Position numbers and translations under genes: made by a program
Part shown: piece by piece, positions 40,244-48,209 of the stretch
Position numbering within the stretch: position 1 is the first letter of the stretch
Layout: each line of letters begins with the position of its first letter
Notes under the pieces: model-generated
What the model saw: the letters and a program-made list of their open reading frames with translations, nothing else
Database searches by the model: none
Told to the model about the DNA's origin: nothing
DNA from: CAZXEJ01 sp964639895
GTDB lineage: Bacteria > Desulfobacterota_D > UBA1144 > Nemesobacterales > JADFKM01
DNA: 64,000 bases
Assembly: GCA_964639895.1 (NCBI GenBank)
Contig: CAZXEJ010000002.1
Span: forward strand, 26,983-90,982
Direction: 5' to 3'

Positions 40244-43204
40244 TTGAGGAAGAAAGCCCCATCAAGTAGAATAGGCACTCTTATGAAGCGCGTCCACATC
40301 TACGTGCTCGCCGCTGCGACTTTAGCCGCCGTAGCCCTCTACTCACCCGGGAGCAAGGAATACGACCTTCCCGGCCTCTACTCGCGCGACAGCGTCGTGG
40401 CCTCCGTCATGCACTACACACAGCGCAACTACGTCGACAAGGACGCCATCGACCCCATGCGCATGCTGCACGAGGGACTCAACAAGCTGGAGCAACGCGT
40501 CGACGAGGTTCTCGTGACCTACCCGCAGGGGGAGGACGGCCCCTACTTCATGCTCACCGTTCTCGACGAGAGGAGAAAGTTCGATCAGCGCCACGTGACC
40601 GACCTTTTCACCGTGGGAGACACCATCGACGAGGTGCTCTCGTTCGTATTCGACAAGTTGGGGCCCACGCTCGGCGACGACGAGCCCAAGGAGATAGAGC
40701 ACGAGGTTCTCGACGCCATGCTCAAGACCCTCGACCCGCACTCGGCCCTCATCCCACCGAAGATATACAAGGAGTTCATGATCGAGACCGAGGGCAGTTT
40801 CGGCGGCCTGGGCATAGTGATAGGGATACGGAACGGCAAGCTCACCGTGATATCCCCTATCGAGGGCACCCCGGCCTACAGGGCCGGCATCAAGCCCAAC
40901 GACGTCATAGTACAGATAGAGAACGAATCCACCGTCAACATGTCGCTGATCGAGGCCGTAAGCAAGCTTCGGGGCCCCAAGGGAACGGCCGTCAACATAA
41001 ACATCATGCGCAAGGGGTTCTCGTCGGCCAAGCCGTTCCGCATCGTCAGGGACACGATAAAGATAGAGAGCGTCGAATCGTTCGACCTGGGTGACGGCAT
41101 CGGCTATCTGCGCATCAGGGATTTCCAGAAGAACACCCTCGACAGCATCGAGCAGCAGATAGGTGAGCTCACCAAGCGCCACCCCCTCAAGGGGCTCATC
41201 ATCGACCTGCGCGGCAACCCGGGAGGTCTGCTCGATCAGGCCGAGCGCATAGCCGACCTCTTCCTCTCGCGCGGCGTCATCGTGACCACCCGCGTGGGCG
41301 ATCGGGCCCGCAGCTTCCGCGCCCGCCCCTCGCCCGAAGACCTGAACGCCGCGGTGGTCGTGCTCGTAGACTCCGGCAGCGCCAGCGCCTCGGAGATCGT
41401 GGCCGGAGCGCTCAAGAACAACGATCGCGCCGTAGTGGTGGGACAGCGCACGTTCGGCAAGGGCTCGGTACAACAGATTTTCGATCTCAAGGACGGCTCG
41501 GCCTTGAAGCTCACCATAGCCGACTACCTGACGCCCGGCGACGTCTCGATCCAGGACGTGGGAATAATGCCCGATATACGCGTCCTGCCCGTCACCTTGG
41601 GCGAGGACTCGGTGAACATCACGCTCCCCTCGCTGCTCGACAGCGGAGGGGAGCGGAGGAAGCCCCCTCAGGAGAAGCCCCTCTACACACTGCTCTACGT
41701 CAACGCCCCGGACGGAGCCGGCGAGGAGTCCGAGGTGCCCGAAGAGGCTCTCTCAAGGAAACAGAAGCGCAAGCGCCTCGAGGGCGACTTCTTCGTCAAG
41801 GTGGCCAAGAGGCTCCTTCTCGCCTCGCACGGGAGAACGCGCAGCGCCGCTTTGCGTGAGGGCAGGCGTGCCGTCGTAACGCTGGAGAAGGCCGAGGAGC
41901 AGAAGATAGTGGGGGCGCTTGCCAAGAAGGGGCTCGATTGGAGCGTCGGGCCTCGGGGCGAGGGAACGGCGTCGGTGGAGCTCAGGGTGGTGCCCGAGAG
42001 ACTGTCGTTCAATGCGGGCCAGAAGGCCGAGATAACGCTCGAGGCCGTCAACACCGGCACCGCGACGCTGTGGCGCGTGGTGGGCGTCACTGAATCGGAA
42101 AACCGGTTGTTCAACGGCCGCGAGTTCCTGTTCGGAAGACTGGATCCCGGCCAGAGGCGCTCCTGGACCATAAAGGTGGACGTCCCCCCGTCGACGCTGA
42201 CGCGCAACGACCTCGTCACCGTAAAACTCACCGACCACTACGGGAACCGTCTTCCCGACTACCGCTTCACCGTCGACATAACCTCAGCCCCGCGCCCCGT
42301 GTTCGCGTATAACTACCAGATTCTCGACGACGGCACCCTGGGCAGCAAAGGCGACGGCGATGGGGTGGCCGAGACCGGAGAGAGAATCGTGTTGCTGCTG
42401 AGAGTCAAGAACGAGGGCCGAGGGCCGGCCCGCAAAACGGTCGTGGCGCTCAAGAACCTCTCGGGCGACGCCGTCTTCCTCTCGCGCGGCCGGTTCGAGT
42501 ACGAGGAGTTCCCTGCCGGCTCGACCGTAGAGGCCCCGCTCTCGTTCACCGTTCAGCATCCGGAGCCCGAGCTCAGGTTCCAGCTCAGCGTCGTCGACGA
42601 CGTGTTGCGCGAGGGCATCGTAAAGGAGATTCACATACCGACATCCTCCGGCAACGCCGAAGCCCCGCTCGCCGCGGCCCCGCCCTACGTGGTTGCCAAC
42701 CTCTCGCCCACCCCTCTCTACGGGGGCAGCTACCCGTCGTCGCCCGTAGTGGGCTATGTGTCGGCGGGCACGGTGATGAGGGCAAGCGGCAAGAACGGAC
42801 ACCGCGTCAAGGTCGCCGCCGCTGGCGAGGGTGCCTACTGGGTGGATCAAGGCAGCGTATCGTATGTGAAGGAACCCCAGGTGGCCGAGGCGACACGCCA
42901 GCCGCGGCTCGTGGACGAGTTCTACGATCCGCCCGTAATAACGGTCGACCCTCTCCCCACCGTGACCACGGCCAAGGAGATCGAGATACGCGGGAGAGTG
43001 GAGGACGACGAGGGCATCAAGCTGGTCTCGCTGTTCGTGGGCGACGACAAGGTCAAGCTGTTCAACGGGGCCTCGTCGACGCGGCTGCCGTTCCGCGCCA
43101 AGATAAAGCTGGAAGAAGGCATAAACTACATAACGGTTGTGGCCAAGAACGCCGACGGCCTAGGCATCCGGAGGAACTTCGTCGTAAGAAGGGAGGGCGC
43201 TTGA
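40244..43204 (+). CDS. S41 C-terminal processing peptidase with long C-terminal extension (MXAN_5808-like)
   Basis: An envelope serine protease of 986 residues, about twice a normal CtpA. It has an N-terminal anchor or signal (VLAAATLAAVALYSPG), a PDZ domain (GGLGIVIGIRNGKLTVISPI), and the peptidase core GLIIDLRGNPGGLLDQA. The nucleophile Ser is in DSGSASASEIVAGAL and the base Lys in FGKGSVQQIFDL. Beyond about residue 480 come beta-sandwich-like regions, an SH3-like stretch near 830 and a final Ig-like domain. The start is a TTG with GGAGGAGG six bases upstream; the first ATG (40283) has no ribosome site. Layout and size fit the family first described in Myxococcus. Confidence 0.88.
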   Translation: MRKKAPSSRIGTLMKRVHIYVLAAATLAAVALYSPGSKEYDLPGLYSRDSVVASVMHYTQRNYVDKDAIDPMRMLHEGLNKLEQRVDEVLVTYPQGEDGPYFMLTVLDERRKFDQRHVTDLFTVGDTIDEVLSFVFDKLGPTLGDDEPKEIEHEVLDAMLKTLDPHSALIPPKIYKEFMIETEGSFGGLGIVIGIRNGKLTVISPIEGTPAYRAGIKPNDVIVQIENESTVNMSLIEAVSKLRGPKGTAVNINIMRKGFSSAKPFRIVRDTIKIESVESFDLGDGIGYLRIRDFQKNTLDSIEQQIGELTKRHPLKGLIIDLRGNPGGLLDQAERIADLFLSRGVIVTTRVGDRARSFRARPSPEDLNAAVVVLVDSGSASASEIVAGALKNNDRAVVVGQRTFGKGSVQQIFDLKDGSALKLTIADYLTPGDVSIQDVGIMPDIRVLPVTLGEDSVNITLPSLLDSGGERRKPPQEKPLYTLLYVNAPDGAGEESEVPEEALSRKQKRKRLEGDFFVKVAKRLLLASHGRTRSAALREGRRAVVTLEKAEEQKIVGALAKKGLDWSVGPRGEGTASVELRVVPERLSFNAGQKAEITLEAVNTGTATLWRVVGVTESENRLFNGREFLFGRLDPGQRRSWTIKVDVPPSTLTRNDLVTVKLTDHYGNRLPDYRFTVDITSAPRPVFAYNYQILDDGTLGSKGDGDGVAETGERIVLLLRVKNEGRGPARKTVVALKNLSGDAVFLSRGRFEYEEFPAGSTVEAPLSFTVQHPEPELRFQLSVVDDVLREGIVKEIHIPTSSGNAEAPLAAAPPYVVANLSPTPLYGGSYPSSPVVGYVSAGTVMRASGKNGHRVKVAAAGEGAYWVDQGSVSYVKEPQVAEATRQPRLVDEFYDPPVITVDPLPTVTTAKEIEIRGRVEDDEGIKLVSLFVGDDKVKLFNGASSTRLPFRAKIKLEEGINYITVVAKNADGLGIRRNFVVRREGA

Positions 43205-43268
43205 TCCCCGCCGCCCCGCGACCGAGCCCATGCCGGCCGGCGGGATGGGGCCGACCCCCTAGAGCCGT

Positions 43269-44201
43269 ATGCTGGGTTTCATAGCAAGCCGCCTTGCAGC
43301 GGGTGTAATGGTCATTGCGGCCGTGGCCACGATAACCTTCTTCCTGTTGCGCGTCCTGCCCGGGGGGCCTTTCGACACCGACAAATCGCTCCCGCCCATT
43401 ATAAAGGAGAACATCGAGCGGAAGTACGGCCTCGACCTTCCGCTGTGGCGTCAGTATGCCCGCTACGTCTCGGACCTGGCCAGGGGGGAGTTCGGCCCGT
43501 CGTACAAGTACATGGACCGCACCGTGGGCGAGATCATAAGGGACACGCTTCCCGTGTCGCTCAGGCTCGGGGCGGCCGCCCTCGTCGTCTCGGTCATACT
43601 GGGGATATCGCTGGGGGCGCTCTCATCGCTCCGCCCGGGCGGACCGCTTGACGTGGCCGGCCTCACCCTCTCTACGGCCCTCGTCTCCGTGCCCAGCTTC
43701 GTCGTGGGCGCCCTGCTCGTCTACGTAGCCGCCGTCAAATGGCGCATTCTGCCCGCGGCCCTTTGGGGAACTCCCGCCCACTACGTGCTGCCCACCGTAA
43801 CGCTTGCGGCGGGCCCGGCGGCCTACATCGCCAGATTGGTGAGAAACACCATGGTCGAGGTCTCGGCATCCCCGTTCATAGTGGCCGTGAGGGCCCGAGG
43901 GGTGGGGACGACGGCGGTCGTGCTCAAGCACATCCTCAAGAACGCCCTGGTCCCCGTCATCACGGTGCTGGGCCCGATAGCGGCCTATCTGGTGACGGGC
44001 TCGTTCGTCGTAGAGGAGATATTCGAGATACCCGGCATGGGTAGGTTCTTCGTCACGGCCGTCTCCAACAGGGACTACCCTCTGGTGATGGGCATCACCG
44101 TCGTCTACACTGTGGTGCTCGTCGTGGCCAACCTGTTGGTCGACCTGTGCTACGTGGTCGTAGATCCGAGGATGAGGATACATGGAACGGACAGGCGGTG
44201 A
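43269..44201 (+). CDS. ABC transporter permease, OppB/DppB type (orphan)
   Basis: Inner-membrane permease of a peptide or nickel-type ABC importer, 310 residues. It begins with the classic OppB start (IASRLAAGVMVIAAVATITF then LRVLPGGPFD) and has about six helices. The EAA-type loop reads VVLKHILKNALVPVITVLGP. The C-terminal FVVEEIFEIPGMGRFFV is diagnostic. No second permease, ATPase or binding-protein gene adjoins it; instead it overlaps truA by 20 bases. It follows the S41 protease by 64 bases. Partners must be encoded elsewhere, or the gene is a stranded remnant. Confidence 0.88.
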   Translation: MLGFIASRLAAGVMVIAAVATITFFLLRVLPGGPFDTDKSLPPIIKENIERKYGLDLPLWRQYARYVSDLARGEFGPSYKYMDRTVGEIIRDTLPVSLRLGAAALVVSVILGISLGALSSLRPGGPLDVAGLTLSTALVSVPSFVVGALLVYVAAVKWRILPAALWGTPAHYVLPTVTLAAGPAAYIARLVRNTMVEVSASPFIVAVRARGVGTTAVVLKHILKNALVPVITVLGPIAAYLVTGSFVVEEIFEIPGMGRFFVTAVSNRDYPLVMGITVVYTVVLVVANLLVDLCYVVVDPRMRIHGTDRR

Positions 44202-44946
44202 ATCGGAGCCCAGGACTCTGCGGCTCGTGCTGGAATACGACGGCACCCGTTATGCGGGCTGGCAGCGGCAGCGCCGCGGGCCCACCGTGCAGGCGGTGGT
44301 CGAGGAGGCCGTAGAACGGATCACGGGAGAGCGGGCCGGTGTGGTGGCCTCGGGCCGCACCGACGCAGGAGTCCACGCCCTAGGTCAGGTGGCCGCCGTG
44401 AGGCTGCACTCCACCATGCCCCCTCAGAGACTCATGCTCGCCCTCAACGCCGTCCTGCCCGAGGACGTCTCAGTCGTGGAGGCGGACGAGGCACCGCCGG
44501 GATTCCACCCCCGCTTCGATGCGGTATCGAAAACCTACCTCTACAGGGTGCTGAACGCCCTGCCCAGGCCAGCACTCGAGAGGGGCAGGGTGTGGCATGT
44601 GCCCACGCCTCTCGACGAGGAGGCGATGACTGCGGCGCTGCGCGCGTTCGTGGGGGAGCACGACTTCCGCCCGTTCGCCCGGTCGGGCTCGGGGGTGAAA
44701 TCCACCGTGCGCCGAGTGTTGCGGGTCGAGCTCAGACGCCGTCCCCGCGGGATGATGGAGCTCGAGATAGAGGCCACCGGCTTCCTGAGGGGGATGGCGC
44801 GCCAGATGGTGGGCACGGTCATCAACGTGGGCAGGGGCAAGCTTGAGCCGGGGCAGGTGGCCGAGATACTGCGCACCGGCCGCAGGAGCAAGTGGGTGGT
44901 GAGCGCCCCTCCCCACGGCCTCTACCTGAAGGAAGTACGCTACTAG
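44182..44946 (+). CDS. truA: tRNA pseudouridine(38-40) synthase TruA
   Basis: Isomerises uridines 38-40 in the anticodon arm of tRNAs. Of 254 residues, the early LEYDGTRYAGWQRQRRGPTV and the catalytic-Asp motif VVASGRTDAGVHALGQVAAV are hallmarks. They are followed by the RNA-binding FHPRFDAVSKTYLYRV, HDFRPFARSGS and FLRGMARQMVGTVINVG. The start codon lies inside the end of the permease gene (20-base overlap), so translation may be coupled. Another ATG in the same region is not in frame. Confidence 0.95.
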   Translation: MERTGGESEPRTLRLVLEYDGTRYAGWQRQRRGPTVQAVVEEAVERITGERAGVVASGRTDAGVHALGQVAAVRLHSTMPPQRLMLALNAVLPEDVSVVEADEAPPGFHPRFDAVSKTYLYRVLNALPRPALERGRVWHVPTPLDEEAMTAALRAFVGEHDFRPFARSGSGVKSTVRRVLRVELRRRPRGMMELEIEATGFLRGMARQMVGTVINVGRGKLEPGQVAEILRTGRRSKWVVSAPPHGLYLKEVRY

Positions 44947-45221
44947 GGACGACGCATCCCGGCCCGGAGAAGATGGGGGGCCGAACGACGGCACGATCCC
45001 ACTTCCTCCCTGTGCCTCCCCCTCCAGGAGCCTCCGAGCGGCACCCCCGGCCGCTGCACCCCGGGGCCGCGGCCCCACGGCACCGCCTCCCCTCCGGGGA
45101 TATGATCCCTTTTCCCACCACGGTCCACACACGCCCCTTCCTCTTCGGAAGCACCGCGTCCCCCCTCCGCCGCGCCCGGTCACGGCAAGAGGCCCTCCCA
45201 CGGACGCATTACTCCCGACCA
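44947..45221. other. Gene-free upstream part of the truA-enoyl-CoA hydratase interval
   Basis: The whole gap runs to 45310. The first 275 bases show no supported gene or terminator; the rest holds the promoter and leader of the hydratase gene. Confidence 0.45.
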
Positions 45222-45250
45222 TTGACAACATCCTTCCGTCCAGGCTTAAT
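45222..45250 (+). promoter_or_regulatory. Sigma-70-like promoter of the enoyl-CoA hydratase gene
   Basis: A consensus TTGACA at 45222-45227 is followed after 17 bases by CTTAAT (45245-45250); TAATTT two bases later is an alternative -10. The leader ends in AAGGAG before the ATG at 45311. Confidence 0.5.
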
Positions 45251-45310
45251 TTTTTATCGCCGTCCTCCTCCCGACCACACAACATCCCCACTCACGAAGG
45301 AGCAACACCC

Positions 45311-46096
45311 ATGGGTGACAATTCCATAGATTACAAGCGAATAGAGAACGACATAGGGATACTCACCATAAACCGTCCACGCGTTCTCAACGCGCTGGAC
45401 TGGCACACACTGCGCGAGCTCCACGACTTCCTGGAGTTCACGCTCCCCAAGGAGAATCTCAAGGTGCTCATCTTCACCGGTGCGGGCGACCGCTCGTTCG
45501 TGGCCGGTGCCGACATCGCCGAGATGAACCGCATGACCGAGCCCGAGTTTCAGGAGTACGTCGATTTCGCCCACAAGACCTACCACCTCATCGAGAGCGA
45601 CACCAGCCCATGCATAGCGGCCATAAACGGCTACGCTCTGGGCGGCGGCTGCGAGCTCGCACTGGCGTGCGACATACGGATAGCGAGCGACAGGGCCAAG
45701 CTCGGCTTCCCTGAGGTGAAGCTGGGGATATTCCCCGGCTGGGGAGGGACGCAGCGTGTGACGCGAGTGCTGGGGCTGGGGAAGACCAAGGAGCTGGTGT
45801 TCACGGGCGAGATAATAGACGCCCAGGAGGCGCTGCGCATAGGGCTCGTCGAACGCGTCGTACCCCACGAGAGGCTCATGGAGGAGGCCGTCCAGCTTGC
45901 CAAGACCATAGCGGCCAACGGCCCCAAGGCCGTGCGTATGGCCAAGACCGCGATAAACGCGGGCTCCGAGATGGACCTCGACAAGGCGCTCCTTCTGGAG
46001 AAGACGCTGGTCTCTCTGTGCTTCGACACCGAGGACAGGGTGGAGGGCATGACGGCCTTCCTCGAGAAGCGGGCGCCGGCGTTCAAGAACGCCTAA
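45311..46096 (+). CDS. Enoyl-CoA hydratase (crotonase family)
   Basis: Hydration of enoyl-CoA in fatty-acid or branched-chain catabolism. The 261 residues fit the crotonase fold: the CoA/oxyanion segment VAGADIAEMNRM, the second oxyanion element GYALGGGCELALACDIRIAS with a first catalytic Glu, and FPEVKLGIFPGWGGTQRVTR with the second Glu. The end FLEKRAPAF is typical. The ATG follows GAAGGAGC. Exact substrate cannot be told; 3-hydroxybutyryl-CoA dehydratase activity is possible. It stands apart from other beta-oxidation genes and has its own promoter. Confidence 0.92.
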   Translation: MGDNSIDYKRIENDIGILTINRPRVLNALDWHTLRELHDFLEFTLPKENLKVLIFTGAGDRSFVAGADIAEMNRMTEPEFQEYVDFAHKTYHLIESDTSPCIAAINGYALGGGCELALACDIRIASDRAKLGFPEVKLGIFPGWGGTQRVTRVLGLGKTKELVFTGEIIDAQEALRIGLVERVVPHERLMEEAVQLAKTIAANGPKAVRMAKTAINAGSEMDLDKALLLEKTLVSLCFDTEDRVEGMTAFLEKRAPAFKNA

Positions 46097-46189
46097 GGAC
46101 AGGGAACACTCCACGCGCGGGGCCGGGGCGGCGAAACGTCCCCCCTCTCCGGCGTTGACCCTCGCGGCACCCCCCTTGGAGAGCGCACA

Positions 46190-46954
46190 ATGAAACTCCT
46201 TAGATTCATATCCCCCACCGGCCTCCGCTCGTTCGGCCTCCTGGAGGAGAAGGGCTCGAGGGTGCGCGAGTGTGAGGGCGACATGTTCGGCTCGTTCTAC
46301 CCGCTGCCCAACACCTACGCCCTCGACGACGTGGTGGTGCTGCCTCCGTGCGAGCCCACCAAGATCGTGTGCGTGGGTCTCAACTACCTGGACCACGCGC
46401 GCGAGATGGGCCTGGAGCCGCCGGACGAGCCGCTCATCTTCTTAAAGCCCCCTTCGGCCGTCACCGCCCACGGACGCCCGATACCCTACCCCGACCACAT
46501 GTCGTCCCGCGTCGATTTCGAGGGCGAGCTGGCCGTCGTCATCGGGCGCGAGGCCCGCTGGATCGACGGGGAACGCTGGCGCGACTACGTGCTGGGGTTC
46601 ACCTGCATGAACGACGTCACGGCACGTGACCTCCAGGTGGTAGACACCCAGTATACGCGTGCCAAGGGGTTCGACGGCTTCGCCCCGCTGGGCCCGGTCA
46701 TAGAGACCGAGCTCGACCCGGGGGAGGTGGAGATCACGACCACCGTTTCGGGCTCCGTGAGGCAGCGCTCTTCGACGCGCGAGATGATATTCGACGTCCC
46801 ACGGCTGCTCAGCTTCGTAACCCGCGTCATGACCCTGCAGCCCGGTGACGTCGTGGCCACCGGCACCCCGGCCGGCTCGGGCCCAATGGGGAAGGGCGAC
46901 ACCGTAGAGGTCACGATCGAGGGCATAGGCACGCTTCGCAATATCGTCGTCTAG
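46190..46954 (+). CDS. Fumarylacetoacetate hydrolase family protein
   Basis: A metal-dependent C-C bond hydrolase, decarboxylase or isomerase of the FAH superfamily, 254 residues. Core motifs are IVCVGLNYLDHAREMG, LIFLKPPSAVTAHG and the metal-binding VDFEGELAVVIGREA. The family block LGFTCMNDVTARDLQ and the C-terminal GDVVATGTPAGSGPM follow. A short N-terminal domain precedes the catalytic barrel, as in the bacterial 2-hydroxyhepta-diene-dioate isomerase/oxaloacetate decarboxylase-like group. Substrate is not predictable. It follows the enoyl-CoA hydratase by 93 bases on the same strand and may be co-transcribed. Confidence 0.9.
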   Translation: MKLLRFISPTGLRSFGLLEEKGSRVRECEGDMFGSFYPLPNTYALDDVVVLPPCEPTKIVCVGLNYLDHAREMGLEPPDEPLIFLKPPSAVTAHGRPIPYPDHMSSRVDFEGELAVVIGREARWIDGERWRDYVLGFTCMNDVTARDLQVVDTQYTRAKGFDGFAPLGPVIETELDPGEVEITTTVSGSVRQRSSTREMIFDVPRLLSFVTRVMTLQPGDVVATGTPAGSGPMGKGDTVEVTIEGIGTLRNIVV

Positions 46955-47120
46955 AGTAACGCCGCCCCTGCAAGGGAAGGGACACCGACGACAACCTCCC
47001 GCCCAACCGGACCCGCTCCGCCTGCGCGCGGCGCTTCACGGTGGCGGCCTTCGGTCGGGTAAAATACCGTGTCTAGACCATGAATATTATGTACAAACCC
47101 CATCTGTAAGGAGAGAATCT

Positions 47121-48209
47121 GTGGCTCGCATACTAGTCATACCTGGAGACGGCATCGGCGAAGAGGTCACGGCCGTGGCCGTAGGGGTGCTCGAGGCCGC
47201 GGCCGAGATCTACGGTCTTGAGCTCGAGTTCGAACACGACCTTTTCGGCGGCGCCTCGATCGACGCCCACGGCGTACCCCTTACGGACGCCGTCATGGAG
47301 AAGGCCCTCGGCGCAGACGCCGTCCTGCTGGGCGCCGTCGGGGGGCCGCGCTGGGACGAGCTCGACTACGAGATACGCCCTGAACGGGGTCTCTTGGAGC
47401 TGAGAAAGGGGCTCGAGACCTACGCCAACCTCAGACCGGCCGTCGTGTATACGGCCCTGGCCGACGCGTCAACCCTGAAGCGCGAGGTGGTCGAGGGGGT
47501 GGACATACTGGTGGTGCGCGAGCTCACGGGCGGAATATACTTCGGAACCCCGCGGGGCATCCGCCGGCTGCCCGACGGAGGAAGCCGCGGTATTAACACC
47601 ATGACCTACACCACCGACGAGATACGCCGCGTGGCACGCGTCGCTTTCGAGGCCGCCCGCCGACGGCGGCGAAAGGTCACCTCCGTCGACAAGGCCAACG
47701 TGCTCGAGGTGATGGAGCTATGGCGCCGCACGGTGACGGAGCTTCACCAGGAACTTTACCCCGACGTCGAGCTTGAGCATCTCTACGTCGACAACGCCGC
47801 CATGCAACTCATACGCCGACCGCGCACGTTCGATGTCATCCTGGCCGGCAACCTGTTCGGCGACATAATAAGCGACGAGGCCGCCCAACTTACCGGCTCG
47901 TTGGGAATGCTGCCGTCGGCCAGCCTGGGCGAGAAGGGAGCCATCTACGAGCCCGTACACGGCAGCGCACCCGACATAGCGGGCAAGGACGTGGCCAACC
48001 CCATCGCCTCCGTTCTCTCGGCGGCCATGTTGCTTCGCCATACGCTTTCGGCGGACGAGGCCGCCCGCGCCGTCGAAGACGCCGTCCGCGCCGTGCTGGA
48101 GCGCGGGCTGAGGACGGCCGACATCTACCAGGAGGGAACAATCCGGGTGGGCTGTCGGCAGATGGGGGACGCTATAATAGAGGAGATAGGGAAGCGGCGG
48201 AGAGGTTGA
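47121..48209 (+). CDS. leuB: 3-isopropylmalate dehydrogenase
   Basis: Third step of leucine synthesis. Of 362 residues, VIPGDGIGEEV opens the protein, and LLGAVGGPRWD and LVVRELTGGIYFG-type substrate-loop sequence follow. The key VDKANVLEVMELWRR carries the catalytic Lys, and AGNLFGDIISDEAAQLTGS the metal-binding Asp residues. Near the end is EPVHGSAPDIAGKDVANP. The start is GTG with AAGGAGAG five bases upstream. leuC and leuD are not adjacent. Its stop overlaps the TTG start of mfd (TTGA), so the two are translationally linked. Confidence 0.95.
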   Translation: MARILVIPGDGIGEEVTAVAVGVLEAAAEIYGLELEFEHDLFGGASIDAHGVPLTDAVMEKALGADAVLLGAVGGPRWDELDYEIRPERGLLELRKGLETYANLRPAVVYTALADASTLKREVVEGVDILVVRELTGGIYFGTPRGIRRLPDGGSRGINTMTYTTDEIRRVARVAFEAARRRRRKVTSVDKANVLEVMELWRRTVTELHQELYPDVELEHLYVDNAAMQLIRRPRTFDVILAGNLFGDIISDEAAQLTGSLGMLPSASLGEKGAIYEPVHGSAPDIAGKDVANPIASVLSAAMLLRHTLSADEAARAVEDAVRAVLERGLRTADIYQEGTIRVGCRQMGDAIIEEIGKRRRG

